DNA from: Welwitschia mirabilis
Lineage: Eukaryota > Gnetophyta > Gnetopsida > Welwitschiales
Direction: 5' to 3'
NCBI GenBank assembly: GCA_051453625.1
Contig: JBOZIK010000001.1
Coordinates: 44,451,689-44,475,688, forward strand
Length of the DNA: 24,000 nucleotides
Part shown: piece by piece, positions 1 to 9,300 of the stretch
How positions within the stretch are numbered: the stretch's first letter is position 1
How the letters are laid out: each line of letters begins with the position of its first letter
Program-made: the position numbers and the translations under genes
Notes under the pieces: generated by a model
Databases searched by the model: none
The model's input: only the letters and a program-made list of their open reading frames with translations
What the model was told of the DNA's origin: nothing

Positions 1-789
1 CTTGTAATGGGGTCATGTACCCCACTTGGGCTACTAAGATTTCTTCTCTAACTTCTAGATCTATAGTTCTAGAACTTCCAATGTAAAACTATAAATACCC
101 TCCTTATCTTCACTTTCAATCTATCTTTTATACCTAATATACTTGTGACAAAAGATTGAAGGATAAAAGGTCTATCCCCTAACTATAAAAAGGAGTTTCC
201 TTGGTACTAGGCTGAGTCTCTTCCATTGAGATGATGCTATTTTGTTGTATGTGTATGTAAAAGCTCTATGAATTAATACAATTTCTCTTTTTATTCTAAT
301 TTTGTATATGTCCCTTATGATTTAAGTTCGTTATAGTTAAGTGGCAGTTCTGTGATTTATTTAGATCATAAGGGTAACTTTTATTAAGGTTGACTTTGAT
401 TAATATTAGATTGCATTGTTATTTCATTTCCATTTCACATTTCATTTATAATTATACTTGGTATATCTCATAGTTCATGTTGGTTAGGAATAAGTTAAGT
501 ACTCTTCTTAATTAATTTAAATTATAGAAAGCTAGTTCTTGTAATAAAAAAATCAGGAACCAATAGAATTCATTCCATTTCCATTTGCATTTCATATCCA
601 TTTGCATTACATTTCATTTACTTTACTTCTTTTTAGTTATTAAAAGATAAAAGACTAAAAGAAACCATTGAAAATTAATTCTCTAACTTTGAGCCTAGTG
701 NNNNNNNNNNGCATGTGTTTTTCTATAAGTTTTTTGATTTATAAGTTTATCTAAATGACTTTAGGATTACATAAATTCACACTCCAACA
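1..789 (+). repeat. 5' LTR, left-truncated by the window edge (plus-strand element)
   Basis: This block aligns nearly end to end with 5461-6284, sharing for example ccccacttgg, the run gtaaaactat and the 3' portion with tagttattaaaagataaaag. That makes it the downstream part (R/U5 and part of U3) of an LTR whose start lies left of the window. It ends in CCAACA at 789, followed by a 3-nt spacer and a primer-binding site, as expected for a 5' LTR. The TATA box seen in the second copy would lie just outside the window. A 10-N gap at 701-710 replaces sequence that in the other copy includes ccttcattgagactacaac. No coding capacity is expected. Confidence 0.8.
701..710. other. assembly gap, 10 N
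   Basis: Ten unresolved bases inside the first LTR. The homologous stretch of the second LTR (around 6162-6200) is several tens of bases longer, so the gap length is probably nominal. Confidence 0.95.
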
Positions 790-792
790 TTT

Positions 793-810
793 TAGTACCA
801 CTACTAGGGA
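793..810 (+). other. degenerate primer-binding site (tRNA-Asp type)
   Basis: The 18 bases TAGTACCACTACTAGGGA follow the LTR end by a 3-nt spacer. They match the complement of the plant tRNA-Asp 3' end at 10 of 18 positions, and all eight differences are transitions. The minus-strand element has a better preserved site at the same place (18867-18884), which supports the call. A tRNA-Asp-type primer is known for Athila-like Ty3/gypsy elements. The site is no longer expected to prime. Confidence 0.7.
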
Positions 811-1058
811 ATGTCTCAAAGAGCTTGAGAATTATCACTTATCAGATAAGTACCTTGAATCTTTTGTTTAGGTTATTTATTTGAATTAGTGCTATATTTC
901 TAACTTAGCTTAAAATAGATTTATTTTCACAAATTTTTTTTTTTATTATTCTTAGATACCATGTTTTACTCTCTGTTGTTCTAATGACATTGGGCATGAT
1001 AGTTCTAAATTTTGAAATTTAATTCTATTTTTGAATTAATTTAATAACTTTTTAATTA
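811..1058 (+). other. retroelement leader, no gene seen
   Basis: AT-rich stretch between the primer site and the first ATG of the broken ORF. A T-run (around 930-950) interrupts it. I see no palindrome module of the kind found in this position in the minus-strand element. Confidence 0.45.
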
Positions 1059-1990
1059 ATGATGAAGATGATGTTTTTTACTTATCTTGATAAGATTTTC
1101 AATAAATCTAATAACCTAGAGAATGAATGTAATATTCAATAAGAGAAGAAAGATTTAGTTACCAACAATGATAAGGAAAGTGAAGAAACAATTCAACCAA
1201 CTAATGATCAAGACAATAGTAAAGAAACTGATCACAATGAAGGACCCATAGAGATTCATTCAAATTTCATAGAGGATAGTCTTGTTCATTATATATATAC
1301 ATCTACATCCTTTTCATCTATGCCTTTATGTATAATTTAAAATCACACCATTCCTTCCATTTCTACTTCCACTTTTATATTACCTTATGACCTTGATAAT
1401 GATAACCTTTCTTCATCTCTTTTAATTACACCTTCATATAATTCTCAAGGTGATGTTTATTTTCTTGGCTTTCATAACACCCATGATTTCAAAGAGTTTA
1501 TTTCTCCTATCTCTAAATCTCTTCCTTTTAAAAATCCATGTAATACTATAAGTTCCATCCTTTCCTTTTCTATCAAGTTTACTTTACCTTATGCTTTTGA
1601 TGATTATCCTTCTTAAAATTTTAACTTGGACTATCTTAGAATTTTTAATTGGGATAAGCCGTATCTTTTTTATGATAATCCATGTTAGAGTTCAATCTTA
1701 AGGAGCTTTTTAATCTTATTCAACATTCTCAAAATACCTTAAAAATGTCTTAGATTCATTCTTTGAGTAGTACCTTGAACAAATTAAATAATGATACTTA
1801 TTCTTTATGCTATTTTTATAAGAGATTATTTGTCAATGAAATTTATCTTTTTTATCTCTTATTTGGATTTTGAAAATTATGCTATCAAAGTTTTATCATT
1901 TTACTCTCTTTAGCTTCAATTTATTTCACTCCAAAATGATTGCATATATTTTATGTTTTATCATTTGATTTTTATTTGGTTTAATTCTTA
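1059..1990 (+). pseudogene. broken ORF of unknown function inside the first element
   Basis: One reading frame from the ATG at 1059 stays mostly open to about 1690, with only a few in-frame stops. After a one-base shift near 1682 a second frame (starting MLEFNLKELFNLIQ) continues with few stops toward 1990. The N-terminal part is acidic and polar, with Asp/Glu/Asn/Lys-rich segments such as KESEETIQPTNDQDN. The middle part is richer in Ser, Phe, Tyr and Pro (for example SLPFKNPCNTISS). I recognise no gag, protease or RT motif. It sits between primer site and integrase remnant, where gag-pol would be, so it may be an extra ORF of this subfamily or captured sequence. The long open stretches in such AT-rich DNA suggest former coding, but function is unknown. 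Confidence 0.45.
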
Positions 1991-1994
1991 TTTT

Positions 1995-2165
1995 TTCAAA
2001 AAATACAATACATGAGTGTATTTTTTACATAACTAGTTAAACTTATCAATGATTAGATCCTTATCTTTCAAAAAACTGTACATCTTAAAATGGCTCAATT
2101 AAAACCTCCAATTTGAATAATTGGGAAATTTAAAAGTTAATGGATAAAAGGTTAAAAATCATTAA
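1995..2165 (+). pseudogene. integrase C-terminal remnant
   Basis: This segment aligns at DNA level with the better integrase C-terminus at 8925-9100, both running into taaatcttgaacataatagaa-like sequence. In the right frames it gives a KVNG-x-K-V-K-N stretch near its end, matching the FKVNGQRLKxY-type ending known for gypsy integrases of this group, and a TVHLK segment before it. Several stops and frame changes make it non-functional. The catalytic core is absent here, so RT, RNase H and most of integrase have been lost from this copy. Confidence 0.5.
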
Positions 2166-2368
2166 TATATCTATTAACTAAATCTTGAACATAATAGAAG
2201 CACTTATCTTGGAATTTTCCCTTGCCATTATCTAAATTATTCTTTAGCCAATTCTTTTGTAAATGTCATGCTCTTACTTGAACATATTTAACTTAACTAA
2301 TATTTTACTTTATAAAGCTATCATGATTAGTAAATATTTTACTTGGGCATTTTAAATGATAAGATTAG
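2166..2368 (+). other. post-integrase spacer
   Basis: AT-rich non-coding DNA joining the integrase remnant to the 3' region. It aligns with 9100-9300, including the run cttgaacataatagaa and the catgatgttgcttgataatc-like stretch of that copy. Confidence 0.45.
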
Positions 2369-3720
2369 CTTCATCCAATCTTCAGACATCCGTATGTCTA
2401 TGAACTTCATCTTGAAGGAAAATGCCTTGGTTCTTTTGTTCTCTTTCAATGATGTGAGTAATTAGTTATTTTTGTATGTCCTTACTTTGCTACTAATCTT
2501 ATTAGTTCACTTTTTTGCTTACAAGTACTTGGTCATGTGGAATGTTACTATGGGGGAAAAAAAAAGAAAAAAAAAGGTAAAAAAAGACCATGCTCTTTCA
2601 TGTTATGTCTTAAAACATTGTCCTCATGATGTCCTACCACACGTTCACCATAGCAAATATTCTCAAGAGNNNNNNNNNNNNNNNNNNNNNNNNNNNNNNN
2701 NNNNNNNNNNNNNNNNNNNNNNNNNNNNNNNNNNNNNNNNNNNNNNNNNNNNNNNNNNNNNNNNNNNNNNNNNNNNNNNNNNNNNNNNNNNNNNNNNNNN
2801 NNNNNNNNNNNNNNNNNNNNNNNNNNNNNNNNNNNNNNNNNNNNNNNNNNNNNNNNNNNNNNNNNNNNNNNNNNNNNNNNNNNNNNNNNNNNNNNNNNNN
2901 NNNNNNNNNNNNNNNNNNNNNNNNNNNNNNNNNNNNNNNNNNNNNNNNNNNNNNNNNNNNNNNNNNNNNNNNNNNNNNNNNNNNNNNNNNNNNNNNNNNN
3001 NNNNNNNNNNNNNNNNNNNNNNNNNNNNNNNNNNNNNNNNNNNNNNNNNNNNNNNNNNNNNNNNNNNNNNNNNNNNNNNNNNNNNNNNNNNNNNNNNNNN
3101 NNNNNNNNNNNNNNNNNNNNNNNNNNNNNNNNNNGAAAAAAAAGAAAAAAAAGGTAAAAAAAGACCATGCTCTTTCATGTTATGTCTTAAAACATTGTCC
3201 TCATGATGTCCTACCACAAGTTCACCATAGCAAATATTCTCAAGAGGAGCCTTTAGTAGTGTAATATGGTAGTTGAGGGAACTCCACTTGGGGGTCAGTT
3301 GGCCATGTTGTGTGGGTTCTTACTCCTCTAATAATGATTTCACTTCCTTTATCATGGTAAAATAAAATTATACTTAATGGCTATTATTATCAGAGGCATT
3401 TCTTATTTTGTGGACTAATTTTATTTATAGTGCTTTCACATGATCACTTTAATTTTTTGGATTCTAGTATTGTTTTGAGATGATAGCTTATGAGTTCTTA
3501 TTTTAATAGCTTTTTATCTTATCATTTATTGTTTAATAACATTATACATACTTGACATCATCATAATCATTGCCTATTTGAGTGGCACTTTATTAATTTT
3601 TCATGCATCATTATTTAGTGATTTTATGATTTCTTCAAAGGGACTTTACTAGGGTGGAATTTTGGATAGTTCAGCACTCTTCTCCATGCTCCTAATTATC
3701 CATTTTCATTATATTTTTTC
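2369..3720 (+). repeat. conserved non-coding 3' region, copy 1 (with gap)
   Basis: Two well-conserved blocks mark this region in all five copies of the window. One is an upstream block around 2369-2430 (atccaatctt...atgtctatgaactt). The other is a downstream block around 3225-3360 (gtaatatggtag, gggaactccactt, atcatgg). The other copies are at 7513-8360, 9301-9990, 14270-14850 (minus) and 22080-22660 (minus). Between the blocks lies an A-rich simple repeat (2557-2575) and an N-gap. No convincing ORF crosses it; apparent frames here run through N bases. This is the long untranslated 3' part of the element, lying between pol and the 3' LTR. Confidence 0.65.
2670..3134. other. assembly gap, 465 N, with duplicated flanks
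   Basis: The sequence before the gap (about 2557-2669) is repeated almost exactly after it (3135-3246), including the A-rich run, aagaccatgctctttcatg and the ending tctcaagag. Only one base differs (cacacg versus cacaag) apart from A-run length. This is most simply an unmerged overlap of two contig ends, so the true locus may lack both the gap and one copy. Confidence 0.85.
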
Positions 3721-4934
3721 TTAGTTATATTATTTGGAATTTTCAAAGTCATTGCCATATGTTTTTTGACATAATAATTAGGACCTAATTATTTGATAGT
3801 TTTCTAGTTGTCTTTTTATTTTCACTTATAAATTTTTCTTTATAAGGGTTTTTTTTCTTTCAAGAACTTTAAATTGATACATTCGTTTAACTTTTATTGA
3901 TGTGTTACTTTTGTTTTATGCTAATGTTTTTGTGTTTTGTTTTTAGTTTTGCATACATCCACATATGACATCTTGAATACTCATGAAGTTTGGGATACAT
4001 TTAAGGAATATGTTTAAGCATTACTTCCTTTTACTTCATGCATTATTATGCTCTCAGAAGTCTCTTTTCATGATCATGTTTTTTAAGAGAAATTCTTTAA
4101 TTTTTACCTTTCTTCTATTTTTTCTATTGCTTTTTAATTGCTTGCTTACTTTTAAACTTTTTCAAATTTTTCTAATCTATCCAAACATCTCATTTGATCT
4201 CAATTATTCCATGTCGATTGTTCCCATAATAGATAGAACAACAATAGATAGAACAACAATCCTTATTTTTACTTTAAATAATCTGGGACATCTTGCTTTA
4301 TCTGTGAGAGGGCAAGACATCTCTCTGAGCTTTCTTCTGAGATATTAAGTAAAAATTTATAATTTTTAAATTTAAAAGAATTATTTTGAGATTTTATGAT
4401 AGATATTTCTGATGAGTTATTAGGATATGATTTCATGCAACTTGAATAAATTTCATGGACTTGATCTAGCAGCAGCATACTGACCCACTCATAGAGTTTT
4501 CTTGTAGTAATATTTTAGATCATCTAAAGGAAAATGCTATATTTGGTCTTAAACTTTGCCTCTTATATAAAACATTAATGGACTTTTCATGCATTATTCT
4601 TTGAGATTATTACTACTTAAGTTTTACACATTAGTTTCAGTATTACTTTCTTAATTTATGCACACACATTATCATTTTCTAAACTATCACTATTACATTC
4701 TATGATTTTTTTTATGTGTATGACATTTATTCATTCTATTATGATGTGTTTAAATAGGAGGCTTATGAATACATTAGTAATTGTGTTAGTTAATAGATTT
4801 TTATTATCTATTTCTGCATGATAAAATTTAACTCAAATTTCATTTTTCTAACGTTTATTATCTTAGTCAAATTGGCTCGTAATATAGTTGATTGCTCACT
4901 TTGTCAAGAATTGACAAGGCTAAGTAGGGGACTA
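3721..4934 (+). other. pre-LTR internal tail, AT-rich, no gene
   Basis: Long T-rich stretch leading to the second LTR. The last part (around 4895-4934, gtcaagaattgacaaggcta) corresponds to the sequence just outside the minus-strand LTRs (gactgacaaaggctaac in that orientation), which fixes the LTR boundary. A 121-codon open frame at 3983-4348 is low-complexity Phe/Leu/Ile and is not conserved, so I do not call it a gene. A 15-bp direct duplication, AGATAGAACAACAAT, occurs at 4231-4245 and 4246-4260. Confidence 0.5.
4231..4260. repeat. 15-bp tandem duplication
   Basis: AGATAGAACAACAAT is present twice in perfect tandem. It lies beside a degenerate form of the palindrome-module core seen elsewhere and may be a local slippage product. 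Confidence 0.8.
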
Positions 4935-5170
4935 TCTTGCAATGCTAATTTATAGGAATTTGATGGTGTATTTGGAGTGCTTTTGTAGAACATTTATATA
5001 GGTTTAAATGTAATTCTAATGGTTATGGAGATTTGATGGGATGACTATGGAAATACATAATTCTTAGCATAATTAGAGGAATTTTAGGCATGTTATAATA
5101 CTTAGTATGATAGAGGAAGATTGATGATGAAAAAGGCTAATTTTCTTTACTTGAGAAGATGTGGAATGGT

Positions 5171-5432
5171 GTTGTCCCCCTTGTTATCTCCATGACATAG
5201 GGGATGACAGCACTGTATTGACCTATTATAATAAGAATTTGGACTAGATCTTGAAGTCAATATAGCACCTTTTCTAAGGAGGTGTCATCTTCATTTTTAT
5301 CGCCATGACATAAGGAGGATAACACATTTGCAAGCCAACTGAAGGATTAATTGTAAAGCCAAAATATCATTAATTATCTATTATTAAGGGGCATCATCTC
5401 CATTTTCATCCTCATGACAATCATGATGGCAA
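5171..5432 (+). repeat. palindrome-module array in LTR 2 U3 (three units)
   Basis: Three imperfect copies start at about 5171, 5283 and 5391, so spacing is near 110 bp. The first is the clearest, with TTATCTCCATGACATA in the centre and GGGATGACAG as right arm. They occupy U3 up to seven bases before the TATA box. The position is typical of enhancer repeats in plant LTRs, but the function here is inferred only. Confidence 0.6.
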
Positions 5433-5438
5433 CTATCT

Positions 5439-5446
5439 TATATAAG
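5439..5446 (+). promoter_or_regulatory. LTR TATA box
   Basis: TATATAAG, followed by CAAGAC. The position is equivalent to TATAAATAAG in the minus-strand LTRs, and those are conserved in place, which supports a promoter element for element RNA. Transcription would start roughly 25-35 bp downstream, by general plant rule. Confidence 0.5.
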
Positions 5447-6286
5447 CAAGACTGAATTATCTTGTGATGAGATCATATACCCCACTTGGACTACTAGGAT
5501 TTCTTCTTTGACTTCTAAGGCTATAGTTGTAGAACTTCTAATGTAAAACTATTAATACCATCCTTATCCTGACTTCTAATCTATCTTACATACTTGATAT
5601 ACTTGTGATGAAAGGTTAAAGAATAAGAGGTCCATCCCCAAGCTATAGAAAAGGAGCTTCCTTCATATTAGGTTGAGTCTCTTTTATTGAGGTGCTATTA
5701 TTTTATTGTAAGTGAATGTAAAAGTTCTTTAAATTAGTACAATTTCTCTTTTCATTTCAATTCTATATATGTCCTTTATGGTTTAAGTTGGTTATAGTTA
5801 AGTAATAGTTCTATGATTTATTTAGATCATAAAAGAAACCTTTGTTAAGGTTGGCTTTGGTTAGTATTAGATTATATTTTTATTCCATTTCTAGTTCATA
5901 TCGCATTCCTTATTCTACTTGGTATATTCCATAGATCATATTGGTTAGGAACAAGTTAAGTACTCTTCTTAATTGATTTGAATTAGAAAGAGATAGTTCT
6001 TATGATAGAACAATTAGGAACTAATAGAATTCATTTCATGTCCATTTTTATTTAATATCCATTTGCATTGCATTGCATTTACTTTACTTCCTTTTAGTTA
6101 TTAAAAGATAAAAGACTAAAAGGAACCATTGGAAATCAATTCTCTAAATTTGAGCCTAATGCCTTCATTGAGACTACAACATTTGGATGGACTCCTGTCT
6201 ATATTATCGTGTTTTTTTTGTACATTAATTGATTTAAATGTTTATCTAAAAGAATTGAAGATTACATAAATTTATAATGCAACACT

Positions 6287-6960
6287 GAGGATACCCATTA
6301 CTTCTAGGATGGGCCTTTTTGTGTAATAGCCCACTGCATCATTAATACAGGAATTGAAATGATGAAGTGTTACTTTGAAAATAAAATGTTTACAATTAGA
6401 TTCTTTGATATAGCTAAAAAAGACCTAGGTAATGATGAAATGGAGATTAAAAGTAATATCAAAATAACTTTGTTTTTGTAACATCATTTCCTTAAAGAAA
6501 GAGAGATAAACTTACATGAACCTATACTCTATGATAACCCACTTAAGATTAAGAATGAAGAAGTCATTGATACATCCAACCTTGAGAATGAAAAAGAAAT
6601 GAAACCTTTACATTACAAGAAAGTTCAATTATTGAATGAAAACTCATACATTAAAGGTAATTATCCACTCTATGAGCTAGAAGTTGAAAATCATAATTTT
6701 TATTTGAATATAAAAAATATTTCTAATGGACTACGACATACTTTTTTTTTTGTAATGATTCAAATAAAACTCTTATAATAAATGAAAATATTTTATCAAA
6801 TTTAACATTAATATCCCCTTTTACTTTCAAAATTTATGCTTTCATTTAGTCTCATAGAGTTTTACCTACTACCCTTCTCTTCCTTCAGTTGATTTTACTT
6901 GAAAATATTTATCTTTGAATCTTATTTCTCTGAAAACGTGCAACATCTTATGATCATCTA
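6287..6960 (+). pseudogene. retropepsin and pro-RT linker fragment
   Basis: Immediately after LTR 2 the frame reads GYPLLLG-W-AF, then after a one-base shift CVIAHCIINTGIEMMKCYFEN and on to a Lys/Asp-rich part. This matches, residue for residue over long stretches, the minus-strand protease copy (GYPLLLGRAF, AHCIIDTK). The catalytic DxGTS half of the protease is missing. Downstream, with shifts, come FYLNIKNISNGL and LIINEN, corresponding to the linker that joins protease to reverse transcriptase in this group (general form LPxxLKYAFL...PVIIs). RT itself does not follow; instead the text moves to KIYAFI-like sequence shared with the minus elements. Non-functional. Confidence 0.7.
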
Positions 6961-7512
6961 AATAGATCCTTTCTTTTCTTTTCAATAAAATGTTTGATTA
7001 GAATTTAGTATTTGAATAAAATTTGTTGCTTTGGTGCTTTCTTTTTTATTGTTTTAATTTTGATTCTCATTTTATTTTTAGCTTTCTATTTTAGTTTTCT
7101 ATGTGTATCATCTCTTTTGTCATCCCAATAATAGTTAGGATGACAATCTCTATTTTTCAATTTTTGCCTTCCATTTTCTGTAATATTTCTATTTTCTATT
7201 TTTTATCTATTTTTATCATCCTTTTTTTTATCTTAATAATGAGAAGAATGATTGTTAGCTATTTTAAATTTTGGTTTTCTGTAATTTTGAGAAAATACAT
7301 TCTAATGGCTCTATTAAGATTTCTAACTTGATCACTTAATAATTTCAGAAAGTTAACAAACAAATGCTGAAAATATATAAGTAATCTTTGAATTTTATTT
7401 TAGCTTGTTTATTTAGAGGTCATTATGACATTACTTGATCATCTTTCAAACATGATTTATGTATTTATTTTTATTACTAGTCTTTAACTTGGGTATTTTA
7501 TAGTTGTAATTT
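6961..7512 (+). other. T-rich spacer with palindrome modules, no gene
   Basis: AT-rich link between the protease-linker fragment and the 3' region, equivalent to 14860-15330 in the minus element. It holds a clean inverted repeat at 7118-7145 and a degenerate module near 7210-7260. The 76-codon frame at 7101-7331 is Ile/Phe/Ser-rich, crosses the palindrome and has no counterpart kept open in the other copies, so it is not called as a gene. Confidence 0.5.
7118..7145. repeat. perfect 8-bp inverted repeat (palindrome module)
   Basis: TGTCATCC and GGATGACA flank a 12-base spacer. These are the outer arms of the module found throughout the window, here with a degenerate centre. Confidence 0.75.
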
Positions 7513-7645
7513 TGGATTCCCCAATCTTAATACATTCACATGTCTATGAATCTCAATTTGGGGAAGATGATTTATTTTTTATATTTTTCTTAATGATTAA
7601 AAGATCTTAGATTGTTTAAGAGTGTTCTTTTTTATTTCATATTAT

Positions 7646-7745
7646 NNNNNNNNNNNNNNNNNNNNNNNNNNNNNNNNNNNNNNNNNNNNNNNNNNNNNNN
7701 NNNNNNNNNNNNNNNNNNNNNNNNNNNNNNNNNNNNNNNNNNNNN
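7646..7745. other. assembly gap, 100 N, with 74-bp duplicated flanks
   Basis: Positions 7572-7645 are repeated at 7746-7819 with a single base difference (gattaa versus gatgaa). The duplication ends exactly at the gap edge on the left and begins exactly at the gap edge on the right, the signature of an unmerged contig overlap. Confidence 0.88.
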
Positions 7746-7874
7746 TTATTTTTTATATTTTTCTTAATGATGAAAAGATCTTAGATTGTTTAAGAGTGTT
7801 CTTTTTTATTTCATATTATGACTTTACCTTTATCTATTAGAGTATTTAGTTATATGGAATATTTTATTTTACAC

Positions 7875-7878
<4 letters not shown>

Positions 7879-7910
<32 letters not shown>
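7879..7910. repeat. (AG)16 microsatellite
   Basis: Sixteen uninterrupted AG units. It occupies the same place in the 3' region where other copies have A-runs, TA repeats or T-runs. Confidence 0.97.
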
Positions 7911-7912
<2 letters not shown>

Positions 7913-8411
7913 AAATAAGATCGTTTTTAATACATTTCAAAAAACATAGTCACAATAATGTCCTACTCCACGTACACTAAGGCAAATATTTCCAAGAGGA
8001 GCTTTGGGTAGTGTAATATGGTAGCTATGGGAAATCCATTGGAAGATCAGTTAGACATACTTCACAAGTTCTCACTTCTCTAATGGTGGTTGCATTACCT
8101 TCATCATGAATAATAAAGTTGTAATAAACTTTGAGGCTATAGGATCAGTGGTGTTTTTGGTATCATTAGAAGCATTGCTTATTTTCTAGACTATCAGTCT
8201 TTCCACATGGTCATTTTATTTCTTGTAATTTAGATGTTTATTTTAAGATGTTAATAGGTGAGTTCATTTTTGAGCAATTATGTGGTCTGATCATTCATTA
8301 TTTAAAGCATTTCATTTTTAGGATTATCATAATCACTACATTATCAAATGAAATTTTTATATATTAAGTCATGTGTTTTCTTAGATCTCATATTTTTTAC
8401 ATTTTAGTTTT

Positions 8412-9075
8412 CTTAGGATTATCATTAGTAATTAATAAACATATTTTATTAATTAATGTTTTATAAAACTTCTTTTATCCATAGGAATTAAATATAGAAT
8501 AGCTTATGCTTGTCATCCATAAATCAATGGCCAAGCTGAAAATGCAAATAGAGAAATAAATAAAATGCTATAAAAACTTGTCTTTATTAATAATAAACCT
8601 TATGGCTTTAAAATTAATGATGTTATTTGAACTTACCATACTACTTGACATAATTATTTTGGTTTTTTCACATTATAAACTTATATACAAAAAAGTTTAT
8701 ATTTTACCTATTGATGTTTGTTATAATTCTTATCGTTCTTCTGATTAATGTAATCTTGTAGACTTTCATAAGAATCTTAAAAATATATAATCCCAACTTT
8801 ATCACCTAGATGAAAAATTTACACATGCTATACATCATTAACTCATTCACTAGGTAAGTTCAAACATGATAGAAAGTTACTTTATAAAATATTTGAACCT
8901 AGTTAACTTGTTCTTTAATATAACACTAAAGTACATATTTTACATAAAGAGTTAACCTATAAATGGTTAGGTTCTTATCTTATAGAGAAAGTACATTCTA
9001 ATATCTCTATTAAAATTTTTTGACTTAGATACTAAAGAGATTTAGCAGGTTAATAAACAAAGTTGAAAATATATG
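8412..9075 (+). pseudogene. Ty3/gypsy integrase remnant (part of core and C-terminus)
   Basis: The frame reads IIISN near 8421, then GIKYRIAYACHP, a stop, INGQAENANREINKM and, after more stops, DVCYNSYRSS. This is the second half of a retroviral-type integrase core of the Athila/Tat kind. The conserved second Asp is Asn (8430-8432); the Glu of the GQAE motif is present (8538-8540). The C-terminal part gives KELTYKWLGSYLIEKVHSN near 8946 and, after a frameshift, DLDTKEI-stop-QVNKQ, the usual small beta-barrel region ending in a VN-x-Q box. Several stops replace conserved Gln and Trp codons. It follows 3' region copy 2 directly, so it belongs to a different, once autonomous copy. Dead. Confidence 0.75.
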
Positions 9076-9300
9076 AAAAACCTTTTGATATAACCTTGAA
9101 CATAATAGAAAAAATTCTTTTGGAGGTTTTCCTCCATGGGGAGAACTTCCACCCTATTATTATTTAAATTCTTATTTATCTTATTCCTTTAGTGGATGTC
9201 ATGATGTTGCTTGATAATCTTTAAAATTTAACTTATGTGTTTGCTTTATGAAATTTCCATGACTAGTATTTGTATTTCAGCATTTTTATAATGATATATT
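9076..9300 (+). other. post-integrase spacer
   Basis: Non-coding link equivalent to 2166-2368, leading from integrase to the 3' region in the normal element order. Confidence 0.45.

Larger units (their letters stand above)
4935..6284 (+). repeat. LTR 2 (plus strand, about 1350 bp)
   Basis: Its start (cttgcaatgctaattta) matches the start of the minus-strand LTRs (TGTTGCACTGCTAATTTG) and its end is GCAACA. The 3' 820 bp align with 1-789. A TATATAAG box is at 5439-5446. Three copies of the palindrome module (5171-5212, 5283-5323, 5391-5432) lie directly upstream of it, in U3. On the left it is preceded by normal 3' internal sequence, so it acts as the 3' LTR of the first element. On the right it abuts protease sequence rather than a primer site. 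It is longer than the minus-strand LTRs (about 1085 bp), partly because of the third module. Confidence 0.75.
7513..8360 (+). repeat. conserved non-coding 3' region, copy 2
   Basis: Contains both conserved blocks: around 7513-7568 (ccaatcttaa, cacatgtctatgaatct) and around 7960-8130 (gtaatatggtagctatggga, then tcatcatgaataataaagtt). At the position of the A-rich run of copy 1 it carries a long AG repeat. Homology to the other copies ends near 8360, where integrase sequence follows out of order. Confidence 0.65.

Noticed and set aside
2472-3264. Four long open frames, on both strands, of 184-244 codons
   Set aside because: Most of their length is N bases in the gap at 2670-3134, and the rest is the duplicated A-rich flank. 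They are artefacts of the gap.
3983-4348. 121-codon plus-strand ORF
   Set aside because: Phe/Leu/Ile-rich low complexity, includes the 15-bp tandem duplication, no motif and no conserved counterpart in the other copies.
6285-6306. Primer-binding site directly after LTR 2
   Set aside because: The bases after 6284 first look like a degenerate primer site, but they translate as GYPLLLG and align with the protease copies, so they are protease.
7101-7331. 76-codon plus-strand ORF
   Set aside because: Crosses the palindrome module and is made of Ile/Phe/Ser from T-rich sequence; not kept in the other copies.
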